DNA of 22,666 nucleotides from Prorocentrum cordatum (taxonomy: Eukaryota > Sar > Dinophyceae > Prorocentrales > Prorocentraceae): the NCBI GenBank assembly GCA_963575745.1, contig CAUYUJ010019379.1, forward strand, positions 142,599 to 165,264, given 5' to 3'. The notes beneath the pieces are model-generated. The model was not told the origin of the DNA. It ran no database searches and worked only from the letters and a program-made list of their open reading frames with translations. Made by a program: the position numbers and the translations under genes. This document shows positions 16,742 through 22,666 of this stretch, one piece after another; within the stretch, counting starts at the first letter, position 1, and every line of letters begins with the position of its first letter.

Positions 16742-17240
16742 CCCCCATCTTTTCTCATGCCTTCTCGGTTCTTGTCTTCCCCACCACTCCCCATCTATTT
16801 CCACATCTTTTCCCATCTTGCCTATACAGTCGGGGCCTTGACCTAAGGAACCCAAGCAAAGGAACGAGGCCCCTTTTTTTCCATAAATTAAACTTCGACT
16901 TCCTATCGAAAGCATAAGGAAAACCTGAGGCAGGCAGCGAAACACTCAAGGAACGTGGAGCCCCTCCCCGACGAAAAGGGTTCCTTCTTCAGGGCCCCGA
17001 CTGCATTTTCTGGGGAATGGAGGATGAATTGTGGCTGTGCGCTTCTTTCCCTCCCACTTTCCTACTTTCTCCTACTTTCTCGGCTTTTGTCTTCCCCACC
17101 ACTTCCCATATATCTTCCCATCTTTTCCTATATTGCCTATACTTTCTGGGGAATTGTCCCATCTTTTCCTATATTGCCTATATTTTCTGGGGGATGGAGG
17201 ATGGATTGTGGCTGTGCGCTTCTTTCCCTCCTGAGTGAGG
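16742..17240. repeat. Local duplications in a pyrimidine-rich segment
   Basis: A 50-bp segment (ATTTTCTGGGGAATGGAGGA...) at 17005-17054 recurs at 17182-17231. CCCATCTTTTCCTATATTGC recurs at 17117 and 17158, with a weaker relative near 16803. TTGTCTTCCCCACCACT is found near 16774 and 17089. The plus strand therefore encodes two copies of MED(E/G)LWLCASFPP in a 73-codon frame (17017-17238), which is probably just the duplication read out. A segment of about 180 bp seems to have been duplicated more than once. Confidence 0.75.
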
Positions 17241-17259
17241 GCGCCCCGTTAGGGAACCC

Positions 17260-17398
17260 ACAAAGGACGTACGCGCCCAGCTATGTACATGAACACGGCC
17301 CCCCGATTCGCGAGACTGGCCGCGTGATGCGAACATTTGTGCAGTGCGTGCTCTCGAAACCAGCGTGGATTCATGTACATGTACGTCCTTCTTTCGCT
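17260..17398. repeat. Interrupted inverted repeat around GGACGTAC/ATGTACATGAA
   Basis: AAAGGACGTAC then, after a 10-bp interruption, ATGTACATGAA on the left (about 17260-17293) is matched by the reverse complement of TTCATGTACATGTACGTCCTTCTTT on the right (17371-17395). CTTCTTTCSCTCCTGA also occurs directly at 17219 and 17388. This may be the ends of another small element, but no target duplication was seen. Confidence 0.5.
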
Positions 17399-17520
17399 CC
17401 TGAAACGTGATGCCTCCGACTGCCCTCGTGCCGCGATGCGATGCGAGGCGAGGGGACGGGGGGCTGGCCGCCCAGGAAGAGGCCCAGGCCAGACCTTCGG
17501 GGGCCCACAGGGTAAAGACA

Positions 17521-17698
17521 GGAGGAGGAGGAGGAGGAGGAGGAGGAGGAGGAGGCGGAGGAGGAGNNNNNNNNNNNNNNNNNNNNNNNNNNNNNNNNNN
17601 NNNNNNNNNNNNNNNNNNNNNNNNNNNNNNNNNNNNNNNNNNNNNNNNNNNNNNNNNNNNNNNNNNGGAGGAGGAGGAGGAGGAGGAGGAGGGAGAGA
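17521..17698. repeat. GGA microsatellite containing a 100-N assembly gap
   Basis: (GGA)n on both sides of exactly 100 N (17567-17666), the conventional mark for a gap of unknown size. The true length of the tract, and whether anything lies within it, cannot be read. Confidence 0.97.
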
Positions 17699-17843
17699 GA
17701 GCGCGAGGCAGACGGCGAAGGTTCGCTCCGCCGAGACCGCGGGGGGCCTGGTCTCCACCTGAGGAGCCAGACCCCCCGACAGCGTACACGAAACAGTCGT
17801 GCCACGGCTCAGACCCCGACGGACTTACCCATGCCGACGGGCA
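17699..17843 (-). other. Region downstream of the candidate exon; possible GT donor
   Basis: On the minus strand ATGG|GTAAGTCC (around 17827-17834) is a near-ideal 5' splice donor 10-20 bp past the stop of the 17844 ORF. If used, the true exon frame could differ from the one called, or the intron would lie in the 3' UTR. No other signal. Confidence 0.3.
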
Positions 17844-18485
17844 TCACGACGTGCCCGCAGCGCCGGGCCGACCTCCGGGAGGACGACCACCAGGCGCCTG
17901 GCTCGCCACCCAGGCCTGCAGCGCCGAGAGCTCCCCCGCGTCGATGTCGCCGACACCCTCCGGGCCGCCGCTGGCCGCCGCGACGGGGAGCTGCACCAGC
18001 TCGAGCGCGACCGCGACGCGGGCGGCCCGCGCTGCGGGGAAGCCAGGCACCACCTTGCCCTTGTCTTTGCCCTTGCCCTGGTTCCTGGCGCTCACGACGA
18101 CGGGCAGCGCATCCGCCCACTCGTCGGACGCCAGCGGCGAGGCGGGAGCCGCGGCGCCCCGCGCAGCACCCTCCGCCGCCCCGCACCCGTCCACGGCCAT
18201 CTCCGTGTTGCTCCCGCCGCCCGCCCTCCCGCCACGTCCGCGCGGGCGGCGCCGCCGCCGAGGGGCAGCGGGGGGCGCGACCGCCGCCGTCTGGGGCGGG
18301 GCGGGCGCGGGGGGCGTCGCCATCACAGCGACCGCCGCACGAAGGAGGCCCTCGGCGGCGCGGATGAGGCGCACCGCCTCCCGCTGGCCGCCCGCCAGCC
18401 TGGCCGCCGCGTGCGTCGCCAGGACCGCGCCGCGCGCGGCTTCCAGCGACAGCTTCGCAGCGCGGGCGTCCTGCGTACCCGGCAT
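17844..18485 (-). CDS. Candidate protein of unknown function (213 aa), minus strand
   Basis: An ATG at 18483-18485 opens a frame to TGA at 17844-17846. Of the several overlapping frames this one has the most protein-like composition. Residues about 5-50 (DARAAKLSLEAARGAVLATH and on through LIRAAEGLLRAAVAV) form a likely amphipathic helix. A Pro/Ala- and Arg-rich linker follows, then MAVDGCGAAEG, then ASDEWADALPVVVSARNQGK with a GKGKDKGK basic stretch, then GVGDIDAGELSALQAWVASQ. No known domain is recognised; a cytosolic or nuclear protein is possible. The frame stays open upstream of the ATG to 18539, where CTCCTCCTCCAG|TAC is a good 3' splice site, so this may be a 3' exon whose intron contains the TCC tract. 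The 511-codon minus frame (17809-19344) and the plus frames over it are mostly poly-Pro/Leu/Arg shadows. Confidence 0.45.
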   Translation of the reverse strand: MPGTQDARAAKLSLEAARGAVLATHAAARLAGGQREAVRLIRAAEGLLRAAVAVMATPPAPAPPQTAAVAPPAAPRRRRRPRGRGGRAGGGSNTEMAVDGCGAAEGAARGAAAPASPLASDEWADALPVVVSARNQGKGKDKGKVVPGFPAARAARVAVALELVQLPVAAASGGPEGVGDIDAGELSALQAWVASQAPGGRPPGGRPGAAGTS

Positions 18486-18540
18486 CGGTCGAACGGCGGG
18501 CCGACGGCCCCGCGACGAGGGACTTAAGCCGAGATGGTAC

Positions 18541-19158
18541 TGGAGGAGGAGGAGGAGGCGGAGGAGGAGGAGGAGGAGGAGGAGGAGGCGGAGGAGGAGG
18601 AGGAGGGGAGGAGGAGAGGAGGAGGGGGCGGGAGGAGGCGAGGCGGAGGCGGAGGCGGAAGGAGGAGGAGAGGAGGAGGAGGTGATGATGAGGAGGGAGG
18701 ATGAGGATTATTATTAGTCGGAGGCGGAGTGTTATGGAGGAGGAGGAGGAGGAGGAGGAGGGGGGCGGAGCCAGGAGGAGGAGGCAGGAGGAGGAGGAGG
18801 AGGCGGAGGAGGAGGAGGAGGAGGAGGAGAGGAGGAGGAGGAGGAGGAGGGGGCGGAGGAGGAGAGAGGAGGAGGAGGAGGAGGAGGAGGAAGAAGAGGA
18901 GGAGCAAGGAGGAGGCGAGGCGGAGAAGGAGGAGGAGGAGCGAGGGGAGGAGGAGGAGGAGGAGGAGGTGGCGGCGGAGGGAGGTAGGCGGAGGAGGAGA
19001 AGGAGGAGGAGGACGAGGAGGAGAAGGAGGAGGGCGGAGGCGGAGGGGAGGAGGGGGCGGAAGGAGAGGAGGAGGAGGAGAGGAAGAGGAGGAGGAGGAG
19101 GAGGGGGAGGAGGAGGAGGAGGAGGAGGAGGGGGCGGAGGAGGAGGAAGAGGAATAAT
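18541..19158. repeat. GGA/GGC-rich purine tract (~615 bp)
   Basis: Plus-strand (GGA)n with frequent GGC, GGGG and GAGGCGGAG variants, briefly broken by GATGATGAGGAGG and TTATTATTAG at 18683-18718. On the minus strand it is a long polypyrimidine tract ending in CCTCCAG at 18540. ORFs through it on either strand are low-complexity artefacts. Confidence 0.93.
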
Positions 19159-19527
19159 ATGACGAATAACAGGGGCACGACGTCGGAGGTCTCGGGACGG
19201 ACGAAGCTCGGCGGGTGCTGCTCGGGGTCTCTTGGGGGCCGCGGGGCGCGTGGGGTCGCAGAGGGCTGGCGCAGGGGCAGGGAGCTCGAGCGGTGCAGCC
19301 AGCACATTTGTGCAGGCACGCTCGAGCACAACCCCAGAACACATGCCCGCATTCAGGCCGGGCGCGCCGAGTAGGGGGGCCAGGAAGAAGGAGGGGGCGC
19401 ATGGCGGCCCGAGGCATGTGCGCGGACAAGGGGGGGGGTCCCTGGAGCACGTTCAAAGAAGAAGGGGGGGCACGATGTGTCTCTATCCCCCCCTACACTA
19501 GGAGAAGAAACAACGCCATAAAAATAT
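19159..19527. other. Unassigned stretch
   Basis: A 71-codon plus ORF (19159-19374) starting MTNNRGTTSEVSGRTKLGGC and overlapping minus frames (reading GLCSSVPAQMCWLHRSSSLP) are possible but unsupported. If the minus-strand exon at 18539 is real, its upstream exon should lie here or further right; no unambiguous donor was found. Confidence 0.3.
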
Positions 19528-19663
19528 GCTTGTGGCGCTCCGCGCGGATTTCTTGGATCTGCGCTGGACCCCCTCCCTGTCGCGTGGAGCGCGCTAGGGG
19601 CGGCGCAAGAGGCGCCGCCGGGGGGGGCCACAGCGCGGGAAATCCACGGTGAGCGCCAAAAGC
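19528..19663. repeat. Foldback element (136 bp) with nested GC stem
   Basis: Left arm 19528-19552 (GCTTGTGGCGCTCCGCGCGG, ATTTC) and right arm 19639-19663 are complementary at about 20 of 25 positions. A nested perfect 8-bp stem, GGCGGCGC/GCGCCGCC, with an AAGAG loop sits at 19599-19619. It may be a decayed MITE or a hairpin-RNA locus. The flanks show no clear duplication. Confidence 0.65.
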
Positions 19664-19717
19664 TTCTATGTGTGACGTTCTTTCTTCTTCGATGCAATCC
19701 TCACCGCCTTCTTTGAC

Positions 19718-19758
19718 GCCTCCTGTCAGATGGACGCGAGGGGTTACTGACAGGCGGC
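19718..19758. repeat. 12-bp stem hairpin
   Basis: GCCTCCTGTCAG (19718-19729) pairs with CTGACAGGCGGC (19747-19758) with one mismatch around a 17-nt loop. It stands alone in unassigned DNA and could be a terminator-like or transcript structure. Confidence 0.6.
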
Positions 19759-19889
19759 GCCAGGCAGGACACCCCAGACATCCGGCCGCTCCAACTTTTT
19801 CGATGCGTGGGCCCCGGAGGTCCGGACCACTTCCCTGGGCCTGATTTTTCGTCCTAAATTCGCCGGCCCAACGGGCCAGAGGCGTGCTA
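19759..19889. other. Spacer with GCTCCAACTTTTT motif
   Basis: GCTCCAACTTTTTCGA near 19788 is matched by GCTCCAACTTTTGTTGG at 20787 and more loosely by GCTTCCACCTTTTCGG near 20258. The three may mark block boundaries of the array that follows. Confidence 0.4.
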
Positions 19890-20650
19890 AGATCTCCGGT
19901 AACTGGTTAACAATTCTCTAGTTCGCGCGCGCGGGGCGGCCCCTGGGGGTCCACGGACGAAAAGTACCCCGGCAAGGTCCTGAGAGAGTCCCGGGAGGAG
20001 TCCCCCAGAGCGCTCCAGGAGCGCTCCATGAGCGCACCAACAGGGCTCCGAGACGTCCCCGAGAGCCCCAAGAAAGGCCAAGAGGCCCCCAAGAGGCCCC
20101 CAAGATGGTACACGAGGGGTCCGACATGCCACAAGATCGCTCCAAGACGCCCAAGATAGCCCCCAGACGCCCCAAGAGGCCTCCAAGAGCACTCCCAAGA
20201 GGGCCCCCGGAGGCAAAATTCATTGTTTTTCCTTAGGTTTTTGAGAGATTTTGGAGCTTCCACCTTTTCGGTTCCCGACGCCCCAAGACGGCCCCAGAGG
20301 CCCCCAAGATCGCCCCAAGAGGGCCCAAGAGGCCCCCAAGAGGGCCCCAAGATGGCCCAAGAGGGCTCGAAGACGGCCCAAGAAGCCTCCAAGACGGTCC
20401 AAGAGGGCCCCAAGAACACCCCCAGAGGGGCCCCAGAGAGGGAACACGAAACAAAATTTCGAGCCCTCGGCCCTAAGAAGCCCCTACGAGGCCCCAAGAG
20501 GCCCCTAAGAGGCCCCAAAAGGCCCCCACGAGGCCCTCAGGAGGCCCCCAAGAGTCCCCCAAGCGGCCCCAGGAGGCCCCCCAAATGCCCCCCCGAGCGC
20601 CCCAGGAGTCCCCCAAGCGGCCCCAGGAACCCCCAAAGCGCCGCATTGAC
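19890..20650. repeat. 11-bp repeat field (CAAGAGGCCCC) in larger blocks
   Basis: Dozens of degenerate copies of CAAGAGGCCCC, with an 11-bp period in the clean parts. Three periods make 33 bp, so the minus strand reads an 11-residue pattern such as LGGLLGASWGP in every frame. Three AT-richer interruptions (GGCAAAATTCATTGTTTTTC near 20212, AGATTTTGGAGC near 20247, ACGAAACAAAATTTCGAGCC near 20446) are partly related and split the field into blocks of about 240 bp. The minus ORFs (up to 203 codons) are hydrophobic Gly/Leu/Trp/Ser repeats with no anchoring domain, so they are not called as genes. Confidence 0.85.
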
Positions 20651-20886
20651 ACCAGGCCCTCGGGCAAACGGCAGACATGAGACCGTATGGGCCGGCGGAA
20701 TGAGCAAAGCGATTAAATAATAATTGTTCGACGCTCCCGAGGCCCCACGAGGGCTCCTGGAGGCCGACAACGGCCAAAATCCCGCAGCTCCAACTTTTGT
20801 TGGAGCGTCGGATCTCTGGAACGGGATCTCGAGGAGCAAGAGCGCTACGGCAGCACGGGCGCGCCGCGCTCCGGGGGAGGCCCGCG
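20651..20886. other. 3' flank of the minus-strand gene, with perfect hairpin
   Basis: GCTCCAAC-TTTT-GTTGGAGC at 20787-20806 is a perfect 8-bp stem with a TTTT loop, about 80 bp past the stop of the minus-strand gene (20887). It could be a 3' UTR structure. TAAATAATAATTG near 20714 is the only AT-rich patch. No gene. Confidence 0.5.
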
Positions 20887-21209
20887 CTAGATGGAAGTTG
20901 CTGTCGGAGCGGTGTCATGGGCCCACGTAGCTCTCCCAGCATCGTTTCCTTCGTCATTTCCTTCGGAGGCATTCTCGTCTGCAGGTTCGACGGCACCCTC
21001 GTCTGCAGAAGGAGGTGGGCGGGGCTTCCCCATGCAGAACAGCACACGCAGTGTTCGTCCACACTGCCCCATGGGGCCACATATCATCAGCGCGGGCATC
21101 AGGAAGAAAAACGTCAAGCACACGGTGATGGTCGTATTGAGGATGAGCATGACGCCGAGCTGGAAGAATGGTAGAATCAAACACGGGAGCAGGAACACGG
21201 TGGCTCCAC
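20887..21209 (-). CDS. Patched/Dispatched-like RND membrane protein, 3'-terminal exon
   Basis: This is the best gene in the window. The minus-strand frame, from a splice acceptor TTTTAG|G (exon from 21209) to TAG at 20887-20889, reads GATVFLLPCLILPFFQLGVM, then LILNTTITVCLTFFFLMPAL, then MICGPMG, then about 55 mostly polar, acidic residues. Two hydrophobic helices followed by PALxxxGP are what the last two membrane segments of Patched, Dispatched, NPC1 and related RND permeases look like. In these families they are part of the C-terminal six-helix bundle that moves sterols or lipids using an ion gradient. The tail (EGAVEPADENASEGNDEGND) would be cytoplasmic. There is no in-exon ATG upstream of the helices, so the start is elsewhere. 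Assignment rests on pattern only; another polytopic transporter is possible. Confidence 0.68.
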
Positions 21210-21230
21210 CTAAAAGATGATTATTTCAGC
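21210..21230 (-). other. Putative 21-nt GC-AG intron
   Basis: The 21 nt between the two coding segments start with GC, end with TTTTAG, contain an in-frame TGA and are AT-rich, while both flanks are GC-rich and read as one protein. GC donors and AG followed by G are reported from dinoflagellate genomes. Removal restores GAA GCG AGT GGA GCC. The length would be exceptionally small for such a genome. The alternatives are a stop-bearing pseudogene, or one larger intron starting further upstream. Confidence 0.35.
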
Positions 21231-21283
21231 TCGCTTCCATTGCGGGAGCTGCGGCTTTGGCTGCTGCATGTCCCATGACTTCT
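21231..21283 (-). CDS. Putative preceding exon of the Patched-like gene
   Basis: On the minus strand this segment reads EVMGHAAAKAAAPAMEA plus the first base of a Ser codon. Joining it to the terminal exon gives EASGATVFLLP, with the small-residue/Gly-Ala pattern expected between the re-entrant loop and the next helix in RND proteins. The proposed 3' splice site is CCAAG|A at 21284-21285. An in-frame TGA lies just upstream (21289-21291) and another lies inside the segment between the exons, so splicing is required. Without it, this would be a pseudogene. Confidence 0.35.
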
Positions 21284-21804
21284 CTTGGTCAACTGCGTTC
21301 TCCGAGAGCGGGGCCTTTGCTGTTCGCGGTGGTGGTCGTCGTCGTCGTTCGTCCCCCCTTCGCTGGCCCCAGCCGCCTAGTCCCCCCCGGCCCCGGCTGT
21401 GTTCTTGAACTCGGAGCCCACGATGATATTACACAACTTTGTTTTAAACTTCGGACCTCTTTCTGTTCGCTTCCCCACATGGGCCTCCCTGGCATCCTCC
21501 ATCCTTGGCATCCTGGACCAACCCCCTGGGCCTCGGAACCCTTTCCCTTCATTCGTGGCTGGGTGCCAGAAACAAGCCAACAAAAACCAAACACACGCGC
21601 ATGGAATCCCCAGGTCTGTCCGACAGGATTCGCCCGCACCGGCCCGACAGAGCGTCAGGGTGGCCCACCAAATGCGCACGAGTGACCCCAAAAAACAACC
21701 TCAGACGGCCGAAGCGAGGTACAGGAGTGCCAGTCTCGCACAATCACTATTTTCTAGCAGCGTGGGCAGGATCTGGGGCGCTGAGTTCGCCCTTGCGCCC
21801 CTAC
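21284..21804. other. Upstream intron/unassigned DNA of the Patched-like gene
   Basis: If the gene continues on the minus strand, further exons should lie here or beyond. One minus frame contains RMEDAREAHVGKRTERGPKF and KTKLCNIIVGSEFKNTAGAG, which looks protein-like but does not resemble a known RND segment. A short (GTC)n run (21329-21352) is the only repeat. Confidence 0.3.
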
Positions 21805-22215
21805 ATCCTTACGCCCTAAGCCACGAGGGCGTAGCCTTACACCCTTACACCCTAGGCCAGTGGTGTGTAACCTACTCCCTCGCACCCTTACACTCTCGGC
21901 CACTACGGTGAGGCCTTCACCCCAACACCCTTACACCTAGGCCACCATGGTGTAGTCTTACACCATTCCACTCTAGGCCGATTCGGTGTAGCCTGGCGCC
22001 CTTGCAACCTTACACCCTGGGCCGCTGGGGTGTGCCCTTACACCCTTGTACCCTTGCACCCTTGCGCCCAATGCCATGAGGGTGTAACCTTACACTCTTG
22101 TGACCTAGCACCCCAAGCCACTATAGCCCGACACCTTCACACCCTTTTACCCGAGGCCACTGGGGTGTAGTAGCCTCACACCCTGACACTCCAGGCCGCC
22201 AGGGCGCACGAGGAC
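21805..22215. repeat. Tandem imperfect-hairpin array (~45-bp unit)
   Basis: About nine units of ACACCCTAGGCCACTGGGGTGTAG followed by a CCTTACACCCTT spacer. Each unit pairs with itself, for example ACGCCCT...AGGGCGT at 21811-21832, ACACC...GGTGT near 21935 and ACACCCTGGGCC...GGGGTGT near 22010. GGCC centres occur near 21855, 21899, 21945, 21977, 22019, 22156 and 22196. Loop sequences vary while the stems covary only in part, so this is a decayed array of palindromic units. Confidence 0.85.
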
Positions 22216-22666
22216 ACCCTGAGAAGGCCCCGCGCGGTGCTCGACGACCCTTTTTACACAAGTTGACGAAGTGGTCCTTCGCTCCTCGTCGCTCCTGTTC
22301 CTCCCTCATCCCTGGCCGCTGCTGCTAACGGTTGACGAAGATAGTCCTGCAACTGCCTGTCCTGCCGAGCACTCCTCGTCTGAACGCAAGGGGGGTCGGG
22401 AAGCCAATTAGGGAAGAAGTGAGACGCAGAGAGAATGCGAAAACAAATGAAGCGATAGCGGTGGATGATGGTGGGAACAGCGAAATGCAGAGAGCATCGC
22501 GCGATCACCAACAGCGAGGCGGGAGAAGCGGGGGCCGCCCGAGGTAGAACAGCACGCGAGGAGAGAGGAATGAGGAAGGGGAGGGCTCGAAGCCGGGAGG
22601 GACGCAGAGGTAGGCAGGCAGGCGGGTGCGCGACGGTATTGCGAACAACAACTGCGTTTTCGCTCG
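22216..22666. other. Right end: unassigned, with short direct repeat and weak ORF
   Basis: GTTGACGAAG with a nearby GTCCT occurs twice (22262 and 22331). A plus frame (22332-22547, no ATG start) reads EEVRRRENAKTNEAIAVDDG and then GNSEMQRASRDHQQRGG. It is hydrophilic and plausible, but no domain is recognised. The rest is purine-rich (GGAGAGAGG) with (GGCA)n at 22613-22625. Confidence 0.35.

Noticed and set aside
17017-17238. 73-codon plus ORF with aromatic, hydrophobic reading
   Set aside because: It is the direct readout of local duplications (MED..LWLCASFPP twice) in a pyrimidine-rich tract, with no independent support.
17260-17398. Possible third MITE
   Set aside because: The inverted arms are interrupted, the ends are undefined and no target duplication was found; kept only as an inverted repeat.
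17809-19344. 511-codon minus ORF
   Set aside because: Most of it is poly-Pro/Leu/Ser from the GGA tract; over 17844-18485 another frame has better composition.
20897-21230. Plus-strand ORF of 109 codons over the Patched-like exon
   Set aside because: It is the antisense shadow; the minus frame has the helices, the GP motif and a splice acceptor.

Overview
The window looks like nuclear DNA of a repeat-rich, GC-rich protist, most likely a core dinoflagellate. This is an inference. It rests on sparse, fragmentary coding sequence among many unrelated tandem repeats and microsatellites, on a putative GC-AG intron whose acceptor is followed by G in the best gene (GC donors and AG|G acceptors are reported from dinoflagellate genomes), and on short hairpin transposons. 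No bacterial-style operon, rRNA, tRNA, CRISPR array or complete spliced-leader sequence was seen. A 100-N assembly gap lies at 17567-17666 inside a GGA microsatellite.

Layout, left to right. 1-460: 11-bp satellite built from TTTAGC+TTAGC. 537-690: decayed 20-bp repeat. 862-1105: protein-like plus-strand remnant. 1321-2045: two TCC microsatellites. 2425-2880: protein-like minus-strand remnant. 2858-3032: foldback MITE with TA flanks (second family member at 15924-16077). 3434-5608: 16-copy, 138-bp satellite. 6096-6411: small overlapping ORFs. 6500-7560: GCAAN pentamer field. 7570-7765: three 66-bp units. 8290-10367: 83/84-bp array carrying a foreign insert of about 170 bp and ending in a GAG microsatellite. 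10829-10897: strong hairpin. 10930-12620: degenerate array of about 150 bp period that switches strand at about 11690. 12799-13230: protein-like, LRR-like remnant. 13728-13880: GT microsatellite. 14598-15480: two 468-bp blocks containing 40-bp units. 16146-16270: second MITE type. 16420-16545: 12-bp array. 17844-18539: candidate minus-strand exon. 18541-19155: GGA/GGC tract. 19528-19663: foldback element. 19890-20650: 11-bp array. 20887-21209 (with 21231-21283): the most convincing gene, the 3' end of a Patched/Dispatched-like (RND superfamily) membrane protein on the minus strand. 21805-22215: array of tandem imperfect hairpins.

The two best coding candidates are both on the minus strand in the right third. 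At 18540 the pyrimidine-rich complement of the GGA tract ends in a good splice acceptor, so at least one microsatellite may be the polypyrimidine tract of an intron. No pathway or gene cluster can be reconstructed. The main interest is in repeat architecture: dimeric higher-order structure in the 138-bp satellite, a strand-switch palindrome in the 150-bp array, satellites that appear to seed microsatellites, and the possible 21-nt intron.
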